Positions 47,500-58,281 of a stretch of DNA of 64,000 bases are shown piece after piece (position 1 is the stretch's first letter; every line of letters begins with the position of its first letter). The notes beneath the pieces are model-generated. The model worked only from the letters and a program-made list of their open reading frames with translations. It did not search any database and was not told where the DNA came from. Made by a program: the position numbers and the translations under genes. This DNA comes from Salvia splendens. Lineage: Eukaryota > Streptophyta > Magnoliopsida > Lamiales > Lamiaceae. The DNA is taken from the NCBI RefSeq assembly GCF_004379255.2, contig NC_056042.1:15361901-15425900 (forward strand), read 5' to 3'.

Positions 47500-50400
47500 A
47501 TGAGCAGGAGCTTCCACCGGAGTAACTCGTCTGGTTGGAAATACGGTCAGTTCGTTTGGAAGATCAAGGATACAGCCTCCACTGTGACTACCAGATCAGG
47601 GTTCACGACGGGAGATCCGTTCCCGACTGAGTTTTTGAGTGACGAATCTTGGGAATCTTCAGGACGAACAGATCCGGAGTCCCCACCAGAATCGGAAACA
47701 GAGTCAGAAACAGGGGAGGAAGAGGAAGTTGAGATGGCACACGTAGCGGACCCAGATCCAGAAATAGGGTCACTAACGGCTCATCTCGATGGAGAACCAG
47801 CACACGCAATAGTGATGAACCCACGTCAGAGATCTATTGAGATCAAAACGAATGTGTTAGGTGTCTTGCCAACATTTTCTGGGCGAAGGAGTGAATGCCC
47901 GTACGAGTTTTTGAACGAGTTTAGCAAGTTATGTGGCATTCAAAGGAGGCCTAATGATGCGACAGAGGAGGACTATCGCTTGCGCGCGATTCCTTTCACT
48001 CTAAAGGGGGAGGCAAATACATGGTTGTTGAGATTACCCCCGGATTCTATCCGCACCTGGAGGGACTTTAAATTGGAGTTCCTAGATTACTTCTTTCCAT
48101 CCAACAAGACGAACGCTCTGAAGAAGGAGATAGTGGAATGCAAGCAGGATTACGATGAGTCATTGAGCCAATACTGGTCAAGGTTCAAGGGATTGCTGGA
48201 CGCATGCCCGAATCATCGGATGATAGAGGCAGAGACCTACTCTCTGTTTTATGAAGGGGCAACTCCCGAGTCTAAGGACTTGATGAACTCCTCGAGCGGG
48301 GGGAATTTTACAAGAAAGAGAGGAAGTGAGGCAAGAGAGATTTTGGGAAGATTAATCGACGCCAAGAAGGCGTATGACAGTACGAGGAATGCTGTGAGAA
48401 AAGGCTCTGTGAATGCATTAAGGGAGCAGGAGGATGACAAAGTTGAAGCAAGGATTGATAGGCTGGAGAAAGCCTTGCTGAATGCTATCGAAAAAACTAA
48501 TACAGCCGCACCCAGGGAAACGGCTAAGTTGTTAGGTCCAGCAGATAATCAACCCCAGCAATATTACGGACCTCAGGAAGGTGATTACCAGGCCCAGGCG
48601 AACGCGATGGGAAGTTGGAATCCTGATGGAAGTTGGAACCAAGGAAGACAAAGAGATGCACCCTGGAGGAATCACCTGAACTTTAGATGGTCTGAAAACG
48701 AGCAAAGCCAGCCAGCACCCCAACTGAGTATACAGTCCGCACCGCAGCCCGAGAGGCAGGGTAACTGGAGAAATCATGAGGGGCAAGGAAATTGGAACAA
48801 CCGTAATCAAGGAGATCACTCGACCTGGGGAAACAAGAATCAAAATTATCAAGGGAATTCTTATGTACCACCACATCAAAGGAATTTCCAAGCACCTTAC
48901 CCAGGTCAAGGAAGTAATTTCAACAACAATCCAGGAGGTCAAGGGCACATTCGCCCAGGCCAAGGAAGTGGAACAAACCAAAATATAGGGCCATGCCCTA
49001 GTCAGCCAAGCTCTAGACCAAGGAACCTTGATGAGATGATTCACGACCTCGTTAGTTCCCAGCAGCACATTCAGAACAATTTACAGTCGAACAATGATGT
49101 GGTCCACAAGCTTCAGGATGCGCAGCAAGAACAGAAGGCGGCAATGGATATGTTGGCCAAACAGTTGTCTCAAATAGCTAGGTCCTTGAGTGATATGCGG
49201 GGAAACGAGGGCAAGATTCCTGCATCGGTAAGACCACCTGACAAAGCCAATATTAGCCAGATCACGCTGAGATCTGGGAAGGAGTACGAAGGGCCGGTCA
49301 TGAGGTACAGAGAGGTCACGACCCCCATTAAGGATAAGGAAACAGAGGAAAAAACCACTGAATCAAGAAACTCGGTTGAAGGCAACCCTGCAGTTAGAGA
49401 TGAACTTCAGGCAGGAGATTTAGAGAAACGGCTGCCCAGGACAATCGAACCATTTTTCCTAGATCCAGAACCAGAATTGGTAGAGAAAAAAGGAGTCGAT
49501 GAATCTTCAGCAGGTGAATGTTCCGGAACCGGGAAACGACCAAAACCTTTCCCAAACCGAGGAGAGGCAAAGAAAAAGAAGGATGAGCCAGTGGATCTTA
49601 TGGATATTTTCGGGAAACTGGAGATAAATCTACCCTTCTTACAGGCTTTGAAAATGCCAGTTTTCAGCAAGTTCATTAAAGAGTTTATAGCTGGGAAGGC
49701 TAGACCTAGTGGAAAAATCTTGATAGGCGAGAATGTGTCCGCGGTAATTCAGAAGCGGAGGATGCCTTCGAAATGCAATGACCCAGGTATGTTCACCTTG
49801 CCTATTTCCATCGGCGATGTAAAAATTGAGCATGCTATGTGTGACTTGGGAGCATCCATAAATGTGTTACCCCTGTCCATATACAAGAGGTTAGTGGGAG
49901 TAGGTATGGTGGATACGAAGGTTGTGATCCAATTGGCGGACAGGTCATGCATCTGCCCTGAAGGAGTGCTCGAGAACGTAATAGTCAAGGTACACGACTT
50001 CCTGTACCCGGCTGACTTCCATGTGATTAAGATGAGCGATAATGAGTCTGTAGAGTCTGGCGGAGTATTATTGGGGAGACCTTTCCTACGAACTGCTAAG
50101 ACTATCATTGATGTCTTTGATGGTACTATCTGTCTCGATTACAATGGGGATAAATATACATTCAGCATAGATGAGGCAATGAAGAAGCCACTTGATGTTG
50201 AAAATATGCATTCTGTAGATATCATTAACCCCTTGGTCCAGGAATACCTCGAGACTGAATTAATGCAGGGACAGATTGAGAACTCAGAGATGAGTCATGC
50301 TGTTGATAAGGAGGTGGCCAGTTGGTGCCAAGCAATGAATACGAGCAAGTTGTCAGATGAAGAGCTAGCAGAAGCAATTCTGGAATTTTGCACCAAGCCC

Positions 50401-53400
50401 GAGCTAGCCAGATCGAGGGAGACACTTTATGGGGCAAGCAAGGAAGATCTTCTTGGATCGACTAAGGGGATGACGACTGGAGCTGCAGAAAAGAACCCCC
50501 TGCCCCAGGAAAAAGATGTTCCCAAGAAGGAGTTGAAAACACTTCCGCCAGGCCTAAAGTATGCTTACCTTGAGGCGAATGAGACTTTTCCGGTGATTAT
50601 CAACAGCAACTTGATCAAGGAACAGGAAGAGGAGCTGCTGAAAGTCATCCGAAGGAACAAGAACGCTATTGGTTGGACACTTTCTGACTTGGTAGGGATT
50701 AGCCCTGATCTGTGCATGCATCACATTCGATTAAATGAAGGAGCGAAACCCTGCAGAGACCCTCAACGCAAATTGAATCCCAATATGAGGGAGGAGGTAT
50801 TGAAGGAGGTATTGAAGTTGTTATCCCTAGGAATCATTTATTCCATACCAGACAGTGAATGGGTTAGCCCAGTACACATGGTACCCAAAAAGTCGGGAAT
50901 CCAGGTTGTCAAGAATGACAAGAATGAGTTGGTACCGACCAGGCTAGTCACCGGTTGGAGGATGTGCATTGACTACAGAAAATTGAATGAGACAACCAAG
51001 AAAGACCATTTTCCCCTTCCGTTCATTGACCAGATGCTGGAGAGATTAGCATGCAAGCAATATTTCTGTTTCTTGGACGGATATAGTGGGTATTTCCAAA
51101 TTTACGTGGACCCCGAGGACCAGGAGAAGACAACTTTCACGTGTCCGTTCGGAACGTATGCATATCGGAGAATGCCGTTTGGCCTTTGCAATGCACCAGG
51201 CACTTTTCAACGATGTATGATGAGTATTTTCTCAGACCTGCTGGAAGATTGCATCGAGATCTTTATGGACGACTTCACTGTATACGGGGACTCATTTGAT
51301 TCATGTCTGGCGAGCTTGGATGTAGTGCTGAGAAGATGTCAAGAGAAGCACTTGGTTTTGAATTTCGAGAAATGCCACTTCATGGTCCCTGAAGGAATTG
51401 TCCTGGGGCATGTAGTATCGGAAAGGGGCATACAGGTGGACCAAGCAAAAGTGGACGTGATATCGAAACTGCCCCACCCGACAAATCAAAAGGAAGTGAG
51501 GGGATTCCTAGGTCACGCAGGATTCTACAGGAGATTTATAAAAGATTTTGCCAAAATTGCTCAGCCACTCACTCATCTGTTGCATAACGATGTTGAGTTT
51601 GTTTTTAATGAGGAGTGCATTAAGGCTTTTCAGCTGCTGAAGGACAGATTAGTATCTGCCCCCATCATCAGAGCACCTGATTGGGGTTTGTCGTTTGAAA
51701 TCATGTGCGATGCGAGTGACTATGCAGTAGGGGCGGTGCTAGGTCAAAGAGTTGATGGAAAAAGTTACGTGATTTTCTATGCGTCAAAAACGCTAAATCA
51801 AGCCCAGAAAAATTACGACACCACGGAGAAGGAAATGTTGGCAGTCGTGTACTCTTTTGAAAAATTTCGACCATATCTGCTCGGGTCGAGGGTGATAGTC
51901 TTCACAGATCACGCTGCGATAAAGTACTTACTGGCAAAGAAGGAGTCTAAGCCAAGGTTGATCCGATGGGTGTTACTGTTACAGGAGTTTAACTGGGAAG
52001 TCAGAGACAAGAAGGGGACGGAGAACAAGGTGGCTGATCACCTGAGTCGCATTTACCAAGGTGAGACGGATGAAGCAATACCTGATGCGTTCCCGGAAGA
52101 ACATCTTTATTATTTTAACGATTCTCCTAGACCTATCAATTGGGAAGAAGTAATGGCAGCAACAGGTCCAGGAGATGCTGAAAAAAGGAAATGCCAGGCG
52201 GATGCAGAGCCATGGTTCGCTGATCTAGCAAATTACTTGGTCACTAGAGAAGTGCCCAGTTCCGACGAAATTTCCCGGGCCCAGAAGATGAAATTAAAAA
52301 GTGAAGCCAAATACTACTTTTGGGACGATCCGTATTTGTGGAAAATGGGAGCTGACCAGGTAATTAGGAGATGCATTCCGGAGTGGGAGCAAAGGGATGT
52401 GCTGAATCATTGCCATGCTTTAGCTTGTGGGGGTCACTTTGGACCTAGGAAGACTGCAAGGAAGGTTCTAGACAGTGGTTTCTACTGGCCTACATTACAT
52501 AAGGATGCATTCGAATTCTGCCAGAATTGCGAAAGGTGTCAGCAGATTGGAGGAATTTCTAGAAGGGACGAAATGCCACAAGTTCCGGTGATTGTTTGTG
52601 AGATTTTCGATGTTTGGGGTATGGACTTTATGGGTCCATTTCCATCTTCATATGGGAATACATACATACTTGTGGCGGTGGACTACGTTTCGAAATGGAT
52701 AGAGGCAAAAGCTACGACCTCCTGCGAAGCTGTGGAAGTAGCCAAATTTCTGCGGTCTAACATTTTCAACAGGTACGGGATCCCTAGGGCTGTCATCTCA
52801 GACCAAGGAACCCATTTCAAGAACCGTACAATAGAGGCTCTCATGAAGAAATACGGAGTCCACCATAGGTTGTCTACATCTTATCATCCTCAGTCCAACG
52901 GCCAGGCAGAAATATCAAATAGGGAGATAAAGGCCATTCTCGAAAAAACGGTGAACCCGTCTAGGAAGGATTGGAGTAAGAGACTGGATGATGCATTATG
53001 GGCTTATAGGACAGCTTATAAGACACCTATTGGTATGTCACCATATAGGTTGGTATTCGGAAAAATGTGCCACTTACCCGTGGGAATCGAACACAGAGCA
53101 TACTGGGCGGTCAAAGAGATCAACATGAATCCGCAGGCTTGTGAAGAAGAGAGGAAGATGCAGCTCCAGGAACTGGAAGAGTTACGGCTTGAGTCTTATG
53201 AATCTGCCATGTGGTATAAGGAAAAAACTAAGCTTTGGCATGATAAAAATCTCCGGGTCAAGGAACTCAGGGTAGGACAGAAAGTCCTTTTGTTTCAATC
53301 CAAGCTCAAGTTGATGCCTGGAAAGTTAAAGTCTAAATGGATTGGGCCTTACATCATCATGGGACTTCGAGCAAACGGAGCAGTTGAAATCCAGGGAAGT

Positions 53401-53517
53401 GCACCAAACTCCATACCTTTTCTTGTCAATGGACATAGGATAAAGGTCTTTAGGGATAGCTCAGAGTTGTGTGTAGTGGACGAAGCGCCACTACGCGCAC
53501 TCTTTGATATCACCTAA
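47500..53517 (+). CDS. Element E gag-pol polyprotein (Athila type), intact
   Basis: 2005 codons without interruption. Domains in order: acidic N-terminus; gag core at about residues 120-270 ([26 protein letters not shown]); Gln/Asn/Gly-rich linker at about 340-520; coiled region at about 520-570; aspartic protease with CDLGAS near residue 782; RT with [10 protein letters not shown] near 1154 and FMDDF near 1255; RNase H from about 1400 ([13 protein letters not shown]); integrase zinc finger [10 protein letters not shown] ... CQNCERC at 1636-1685; DD35E core with MDFMGPF, SDQGTHF and NGQAE, exactly 35 residues between the second Asp and the Glu. No CCHC knuckle or chromodomain is seen, as expected for Athila. 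Single-frame gag-pol implies cleavage by its own protease. The ATG at 47500 is the first in frame after the primer site. Confidence 0.93.
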   Translation: MSRSFHRSNSSGWKYGQFVWKIKDTASTVTTRSGFTTGDPFPTEFLSDESWESSGRTDPESPPESETESETGEEEEVEMAHVADPDPEIGSLTAHLDGEPAHAIVMNPRQRSIEIKTNVLGVLPTFSGRRSECPYEFLNEFSKLCGIQRRPNDATEEDYRLRAIPFTLKGEANTWLLRLPPDSIRTWRDFKLEFLDYFFPSNKTNALKKEIVECKQDYDESLSQYWSRFKGLLDACPNHRMIEAETYSLFYEGATPESKDLMNSSSGGNFTRKRGSEAREILGRLIDAKKAYDSTRNAVRKGSVNALREQEDDKVEARIDRLEKALLNAIEKTNTAAPRETAKLLGPADNQPQQYYGPQEGDYQAQANAMGSWNPDGSWNQGRQRDAPWRNHLNFRWSENEQSQPAPQLSIQSAPQPERQGNWRNHEGQGNWNNRNQGDHSTWGNKNQNYQGNSYVPPHQRNFQAPYPGQGSNFNNNPGGQGHIRPGQGSGTNQNIGPCPSQPSSRPRNLDEMIHDLVSSQQHIQNNLQSNNDVVHKLQDAQQEQKAAMDMLAKQLSQIARSLSDMRGNEGKIPASVRPPDKANISQITLRSGKEYEGPVMRYREVTTPIKDKETEEKTTESRNSVEGNPAVRDELQAGDLEKRLPRTIEPFFLDPEPELVEKKGVDESSAGECSGTGKRPKPFPNRGEAKKKKDEPVDLMDIFGKLEINLPFLQALKMPVFSKFIKEFIAGKARPSGKILIGENVSAVIQKRRMPSKCNDPGMFTLPISIGDVKIEHAMCDLGASINVLPLSIYKRLVGVGMVDTKVVIQLADRSCICPEGVLENVIVKVHDFLYPADFHVIKMSDNESVESGGVLLGRPFLRTAKTIIDVFDGTICLDYNGDKYTFSIDEAMKKPLDVENMHSVDIINPLVQEYLETELMQGQIENSEMSHAVDKEVASWCQAMNTSKLSDEELAEAILEFCTKPELARSRETLYGASKEDLLGSTKGMTTGAAEKNPLPQEKDVPKKELKTLPPGLKYAYLEANETFPVIINSNLIKEQEEELLKVIRRNKNAIGWTLSDLVGISPDLCMHHIRLNEGAKPCRDPQRKLNPNMREEVLKEVLKLLSLGIIYSIPDSEWVSPVHMVPKKSGIQVVKNDKNELVPTRLVTGWRMCIDYRKLNETTKKDHFPLPFIDQMLERLACKQYFCFLDGYSGYFQIYVDPEDQEKTTFTCPFGTYAYRRMPFGLCNAPGTFQRCMMSIFSDLLEDCIEIFMDDFTVYGDSFDSCLASLDVVLRRCQEKHLVLNFEKCHFMVPEGIVLGHVVSERGIQVDQAKVDVISKLPHPTNQKEVRGFLGHAGFYRRFIKDFAKIAQPLTHLLHNDVEFVFNEECIKAFQLLKDRLVSAPIIRAPDWGLSFEIMCDASDYAVGAVLGQRVDGKSYVIFYASKTLNQAQKNYDTTEKEMLAVVYSFEKFRPYLLGSRVIVFTDHAAIKYLLAKKESKPRLIRWVLLLQEFNWEVRDKKGTENKVADHLSRIYQGETDEAIPDAFPEEHLYYFNDSPRPINWEEVMAATGPGDAEKRKCQADAEPWFADLANYLVTREVPSSDEISRAQKMKLKSEAKYYFWDDPYLWKMGADQVIRRCIPEWEQRDVLNHCHALACGGHFGPRKTARKVLDSGFYWPTLHKDAFEFCQNCERCQQIGGISRRDEMPQVPVIVCEIFDVWGMDFMGPFPSSYGNTYILVAVDYVSKWIEAKATTSCEAVEVAKFLRSNIFNRYGIPRAVISDQGTHFKNRTIEALMKKYGVHHRLSTSYHPQSNGQAEISNREIKAILEKTVNPSRKDWSKRLDDALWAYRTAYKTPIGMSPYRLVFGKMCHLPVGIEHRAYWAVKEINMNPQACEEERKMQLQELEELRLESYESAMWYKEKTKLWHDKNLRVKELRVGQKVLLFQSKLKLMPGKLKSKWIGPYIIMGLRANGAVEIQGSAPNSIPFLVNGHRIKVFRDSSELCVVDEAPLRALFDIT

Positions 53518-54128
53518 CCAGTCTAGGAAGGAAGTGTTTTTAAAATATCTCCTGGGTCTAGTAATATAAAGTTTAACCATACCCTGATCCAGGAAATTTT
53601 GAGAACACTTGACAACAATTTTGTAAATATTTAATTGCTTTCTTTAAATCAAGAAAAATCCAAACAAATAAAAAATTTTTATTCTTCCAAAAATATTTTC
53701 GAAACACCAGACCCATCGGGAATGTTTTTGATGCTGTCATATCCTAGACCCGGGGAGTTTGGCGTTTCATATTTGTTTTTTTTAGTTTGATGTTTTCTTT
53801 TAGTGCGTTTTGGCAGAAGGAATTTACTTGAGCAAGGAATTGTAGGGTAAAAGAGTTTTGGAGGGAATTGGCACCGATCCGGATTTCAAAGAGCACTTTA
53901 TGGGGAGGCGTACGGTCGCTAGCGTCACCACCTGCACCCGCCTGCAAAAGGAAACTGTCCTCTCCAATGCCTACACTATGATCGGTTTTGGCCTTTTTAT
54001 TTTTTTCATTACTCATTCTCTCTCCAAATATTCTCTCTCCCAAATCAAAAACCCCAAATTTCAATCACTCTCTAACCCTAATCTGAAAATTTCGCCCAAG
54101 TTCTTTTCAAAATTTTCTGCAGAATATC
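53518..54128 (+). other. Spacer between gag-pol and second ORF; leader-like, possible splice acceptor
   Basis: After the gag-pol stop the sequence is T-rich. From 53990 it is a pyrimidine-rich leader with TCTCTCC runs, an AACCCTAA telo-like box at 54074-54081 and TTTTCTGCAG just before the second ORF (ATG at 54129). It may hold a 3' splice site for a subgenomic RNA or an internal promoter. A 92-codon frame at 53858-54136 with a hydrophobic stretch (MIGFGLFIFFITHS) overlaps the second ORF start. I regard it as doubtful. Confidence 0.45.
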
Positions 54129-56888
54129 ATGGATAACCAACAAGGAACCAGCAGCGCTTCTGGATCCGCCGAGAAGAGTGCGGCGGAGTTCATGAATGAA
54201 CTATTTCAGAAGTTCGGAGGGGCCGATAAAGCGATGCAAGCGTTCGCGATGTTTGCAATGGGACAACCCATGCCAGCCGTTCCAACAACCACCGTGACAC
54301 AACCGGAGGTTGTCGAGACACCACCCACTGCTGTACAAGAAACCGCACCGGAGGCTGCTACCATTATTCCAGAAGAAACCACCTCTGCCCAGGACACGGT
54401 CCCAGAAACCGCCACCAGGCCGGAGGACGATGCAGTGCCCGACGTTCCAGGATCACCCATTGCGGAGATTCGCGAAGTAGAGACAGATCTGGCCGCGGGA
54501 CTGACGTTATTGGCCGTAAGTGAACCCAGGTTAGGTTCTGATTCTCAGAAGGAATCCCCTGTTTTAAAGTTTGGAGGTGATGGTGTTTCAGAGGGAGTAA
54601 ACCTTGATATTCCTGCTGTGAATTTGGTGGAGAGTGTTGTTGGGGGGGTAGATGCTCTTGTTGCGGTAGTTGAAGACACCGCTATTACTGTCAGTAGGGC
54701 TGAGGGGGAAACCCCTGTTCTGGAGGCGTCTGTTGAGAGGGATGCCGTTGATGATGATGATGTTCAAGTGGGCGGAGAAGCCCTAAATTCTGAGAAGGAT
54801 GTAGAAAAGGAAACCCTAGACGTAGTTGGGGGCGATGAAGCCCAATTTACTGAGGAAGTTGTTGATGCGGGAAGGACTCCCGAAAAATCTGTGGGCACTG
54901 AAGCCCAACCTGAAGGAAATCTTACGGGGTTAGAAACCCCTGTTTATATCACGGGGGCAACCCCATTGTTAGCAGAGGAAAGTGGAGCACTCGATTCTGA
55001 GGGTGCTCAAGAAACTGTCGATGCAGGACTCCACATGATAGTGGATTTAACTGAGGTCTCTGAGGAGGCCGATTCGCAGCTTAATCTAAGGGAAACAAGG
55101 AGACGGACACGTCGGAGTATTCTTGATGACATTGTCGTTTCTGCCCAACAAAAGGAAAAGGATACGCTGGACCTAGCGACAGCCGTGTCTGCGCAGGAAG
55201 ACTCCCCCAGGCCGAGTGGAAGGGAGAGTGACGAAGAGGGGCGCCGCGCGAGGGCTAAGAAGAGGAAAGGGAAACAAATTGCTTCCTCCTCGACCAAGAA
55301 GGAGAGGGGGAAATCTACTGAATCTCCACTTCCTCCACCCGCCAAGGTACCATACGCCACAGAGCCCGAGAATCCTGCCAGGTCCAGTGATTCCGAGGAG
55401 GAGCAAGACGAGGATGTACTGAACTTTGAGCCGACGGAGATTTGGATTACAAACGAGCTGTTAGACAATATGAGAAGATTTGACGATCCAAAACGTGTGG
55501 CCATATACAAGGAAAAGAGTGCTGAGGGAAAGGTGGCGAAGTCCGGAAAAATGTACCACCCGGCGGAACTCAAACATATTAGCTCTAACGATGAGTTCAG
55601 GGGGTATATAGATGCAATCGGTTTTGATTGGTTACTAAAGCACAGCACTTTCGAAGTCCCAGTCGACGCGGCACGTGAATTCTTTTCCACCTTCCGGTTC
55701 AAATCCACCGCCGATTTGGATGCGGATTCCATAGCTTTCAGGCTTTTTAATGAAGAACATAGGATGAGTATCCGGGAGTGGACGCTGCGGATGGGCTTGC
55801 TAACGAGAACAGAAGATGATGAGGGCCTGTGGAACGACAGAATGGTTGGTCCGCCGAAGTTGACGCCAGGATTTCAGGCACAAGGTGCGTGGGAGTTCTT
55901 GACTCACTCAAGAGTGGGTCAATTTAAAACAAGTTGGTCGAAGGCACACCATATAGAAAATCGGGTCCTGCGATTCGCCCAAACTTTTGTTAGCTACAAC
56001 TTGATGGGCACTGCCAACAACGCCCTGACGACCGCCGACCTATACTTTACGTGGTGCATGGCCACAGGAGTACGAGTTCATTTGGGTTATTGGTTAGCCC
56101 AAGCCTGCCATCAAGTCACCTCCAACCCGTCCCGGCATCTGTACACGTGCCATCTTCTCGGGGCCTATTTGCAGCGCAACATTGTAATTAAAATCAGCAA
56201 GGCCTGCCGTGTAGTAAAGATGTGCTCAGCCCCGGAAGTCTTCAATTTCGACTTTTTTTTCAACAAGGGGTTGCTGATCGCCCGAGGGAAGGAGGTGTGT
56301 TTTTATGAGGTCGGTAAGTCAGAGGCACAAGTCAAGCAGGAACCCGATGGTGTGGAGGTAAAGGATCAAGCCACTGAGGACGAAGTCAGGCTGATGGTTC
56401 AGGGAGTTCAGAAAGAGGTTGAGGAGGTAAGGAAAGGAATCGACGGGGTACGCAAGGAAATGACTGAGATCCGAAGGGAATTCGGAAAAAGCAGGGAAGA
56501 GGCCGCAGTCCTAAGGGGACGAATCACCGATTGGGTGGCTTCGTCAACAGAGCAAACCAACAGGATGGCGGAGGGTGTTGCTTTGATGACGACCATGCTG
56601 AAATGGCTGCACAAAAAGTTCCCGGATGCATCAGAAACTATTCCTGGGTCTAGCGGCAACATTACAACGCTAAGTCCAGGAAGTGTATCCGCGCAGAAGC
56701 CATCACAAGGCCCGAGGCCTCACATCACCCCCTCTTCCGCTAGACCCGTGGTCCTGAGGACAGCCATACCCCGACCTGCTGATGACAGACCAGTGAAGCC
56801 GGAGATGCCGGCCAGGAAGAAAGCAAAGGTGACCCAGCCGACGGTGCCACCAAAGTTTGGCTCCCACGGGGGCCAGACACCGAATTGA
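54129..56888 (+). CDS. Element E second ORF (Athila ORF in env position), 919 residues, intact
   Basis: The ORF is in the place where Athila elements carry an extra gene. Residues 1-120 are Ala/Thr/Pro/Glu-rich. Residues 120-370 are acidic and of low complexity. A basic cluster (RRARAKKRKGKQ, about 373-384) looks like a nuclear localisation signal. Residues 430-740 form a conserved-looking folded part (FNEEHRMSIREWTLRMGLL, LYTCHLLGAYLQRNIVIKI), which I relate tentatively to the Athila ORF1 / plant transposon protein family. Residues 755-830 are a heptad-rich coiled coil (VQKEVEEVRKGIDGVRKEM). I see no signal peptide and no convincing membrane segment, so an envelope role is not supported. A basic proline-rich tail follows. 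It probably acts in the nucleus or particle. Confidence 0.75.
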   Translation: MDNQQGTSSASGSAEKSAAEFMNELFQKFGGADKAMQAFAMFAMGQPMPAVPTTTVTQPEVVETPPTAVQETAPEAATIIPEETTSAQDTVPETATRPEDDAVPDVPGSPIAEIREVETDLAAGLTLLAVSEPRLGSDSQKESPVLKFGGDGVSEGVNLDIPAVNLVESVVGGVDALVAVVEDTAITVSRAEGETPVLEASVERDAVDDDDVQVGGEALNSEKDVEKETLDVVGGDEAQFTEEVVDAGRTPEKSVGTEAQPEGNLTGLETPVYITGATPLLAEESGALDSEGAQETVDAGLHMIVDLTEVSEEADSQLNLRETRRRTRRSILDDIVVSAQQKEKDTLDLATAVSAQEDSPRPSGRESDEEGRRARAKKRKGKQIASSSTKKERGKSTESPLPPPAKVPYATEPENPARSSDSEEEQDEDVLNFEPTEIWITNELLDNMRRFDDPKRVAIYKEKSAEGKVAKSGKMYHPAELKHISSNDEFRGYIDAIGFDWLLKHSTFEVPVDAAREFFSTFRFKSTADLDADSIAFRLFNEEHRMSIREWTLRMGLLTRTEDDEGLWNDRMVGPPKLTPGFQAQGAWEFLTHSRVGQFKTSWSKAHHIENRVLRFAQTFVSYNLMGTANNALTTADLYFTWCMATGVRVHLGYWLAQACHQVTSNPSRHLYTCHLLGAYLQRNIVIKISKACRVVKMCSAPEVFNFDFFFNKGLLIARGKEVCFYEVGKSEAQVKQEPDGVEVKDQATEDEVRLMVQGVQKEVEEVRKGIDGVRKEMTEIRREFGKSREEAAVLRGRITDWVASSTEQTNRMAEGVALMTTMLKWLHKKFPDASETIPGSSGNITTLSPGSVSAQKPSQGPRPHITPSSARPVVLRTAIPRPADDRPVKPEMPARKKAKVTQPTVPPKFGSHGGQTPN

Positions 56889-56992
56889 ATTCCCCTCAAA
56901 CCCAAGTAACTTTTTCTTTCTTTTATTTAACAGTTCTTTCGTTTTATTTCTGTTTTACCTGTCAGCATGCTAGGTTCTGTATATATGTGTTG

Positions 56993-57115
56993 AACCCTTC
57001 CACTTCGACCAGGCATTGGTCTAAGTGTGAGAAGGGGTTATATGTCATAGCATGTTTTGTGTTGTATATTGTTCCTTCTCCCACTTAGCCCAATGCTTGG
57101 TCTAAGTGTGAGAAG
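56993..57115 (+). repeat. Two long stem-loops (AAGTGTGAGAAG family)
   Basis: 57075-57115 pairs CTTCTC with GAGAAG, CACTTAG with CTAAGTG and CCA with TGG. 56993-57039 pairs AACCCTTC...CACTT...GACCA with its complement, with small bulges. Three related stem-loops occur at 60537-60735. Confidence 0.7.
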
Positions 57116-57576
57116 TTTGTGTTTTGTTGAGTTCGTTTCATATCGCCACTAACTGGCCTGCTTTCCACTTCATACGGATTGCTTGGGGACAAGCATAAAT
57201 GAAGTGGGAGGGGGGACGCAGTTAGTGCAGTTAGTGTCTTGTACATATTCTGTTAGGTCTAGGAGTTTGTAGAAGTTTTTTTTTTTTTTTTTTTTAGGTT
57301 TCGTGTTTGCATAACTGGTAAAATAAATAGCAAAAAGCCCCTTAGGGAGAGTAATTGAAGAGAAAATACATGCTAAATTGTGAATCCTTTTCTCTTAATA
57401 AATCAAAGTCAGTTGGATGAAGTGAGAACGATAGAGGATGCCTTAGATAACCCAGTTGTGCAGCCCTACTATAAGAGCGAGTTATAAGCCTATACACTTT
57501 GAGCTAACTTGTAAAAAGAATGGGCTACCACTTGATGCTTAGGGAGAAGAGTCTGACGGAAAAAAAAGGGGTTTCT

Positions 57577-57780
57577 GGAGGTATAAGCTGGACGAAGTCC
57601 AGGAAAAGGAGGTATAAGCTGGACGAAGTCCAGGAACCGGAGGTATAAGCTGGACGAAGTCCAGGAACCGGAGGTATAAGCTGGACGAAGTCCAGGAACC
57701 GGAGGTATAAGCTGGACGAAGTCCAGGGGAGGAGTTAAAATAATAAAACCGGAGGTATAAGCTGGACGAAGTCCAGGAAA
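57577..57780 (+). repeat. 31-bp minisatellite of perfect hairpins, six copies
   Basis: Copies start at 57577, 57608, 57639, 57670, 57701 and 57751. Each unit is GGAGGTATAAG followed by CTGGAC-GAA-GTCCAG, a perfect 6-bp stem with a 3-base loop, and GGAA. The fifth is followed by a short unique insert and the last by a poly(A) run. Confidence 0.9.
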
Positions 57781-58281
57781 AAAAAAAAAAAAAAAAAAAA
57801 TTTAAGGGTAGGAAGCAGTAGTAACCAGACCCAGGAATAAAAAGGAGACGGTAGGAAGGAGAAACTCTCATAACCCGATGCATCAGTGGAGTAACTTTAA
57901 CTTAAGAGCGATCCGATCCTAACATCCCTGGTGAGGAATGAGTGATCGAGTGAATCTAACAATTGGGAAGTCAGAAGGCTATCTTGACGAACTGACAACT
58001 CGACTAGATAGAAGAAGGGAAGGGGAGGAATCTGAGGCTGTAAACGCTTGGATTGACCTTAAACTTGTGGGGATGGCTGCTAGGAAAATACCAGTTTATG
58101 CGCTTATGTGTTTTCTTTTCTTTTGTGATTTTTATGTGTTTCGTGTTGTAGTTGTCTAGGTCTAGGAGTCTGTTTTGTTTGTAGAAAAGTACTTGGAGGA
58201 GGGCCGTGCATTGAAATTCGCCTTATTTCTTTTTCTTGTCTTTCATACTTGAGGACAAGCATGGTTTAAGTGTGAGCAGTT

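Larger units (their letters stand above)
56889..58281 (+). other. Element E 3' UTR, rich in inverted repeats
   Basis: No ORF is supported. It holds long hairpins at 56993-57039 and 57075-57115, a CCACTTCAT/ATGAAGTGG hairpin enclosing GCTTGGGGACAAGC at 57166-57212, a poly(T) run near 57278, a six-copy hairpin minisatellite and, directly before L2, GAGGACAAGC followed by TTAAGTGTGAGCAGTT. That last phrase replaces a normal polypurine tract and echoes the TAAGTGTGAGAAG arms of the hairpins. Confidence 0.7.

Noticed and set aside
54129..56888. Calling the second Athila ORF an envelope gene
   Set aside because: Position alone suggests it. No signal peptide or membrane anchor is seen.
57577..57780. 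CRISPR-like regular repeats
   Set aside because: Eukaryotic retroelement context, units directly abutting without unique spacers. It is a minisatellite.
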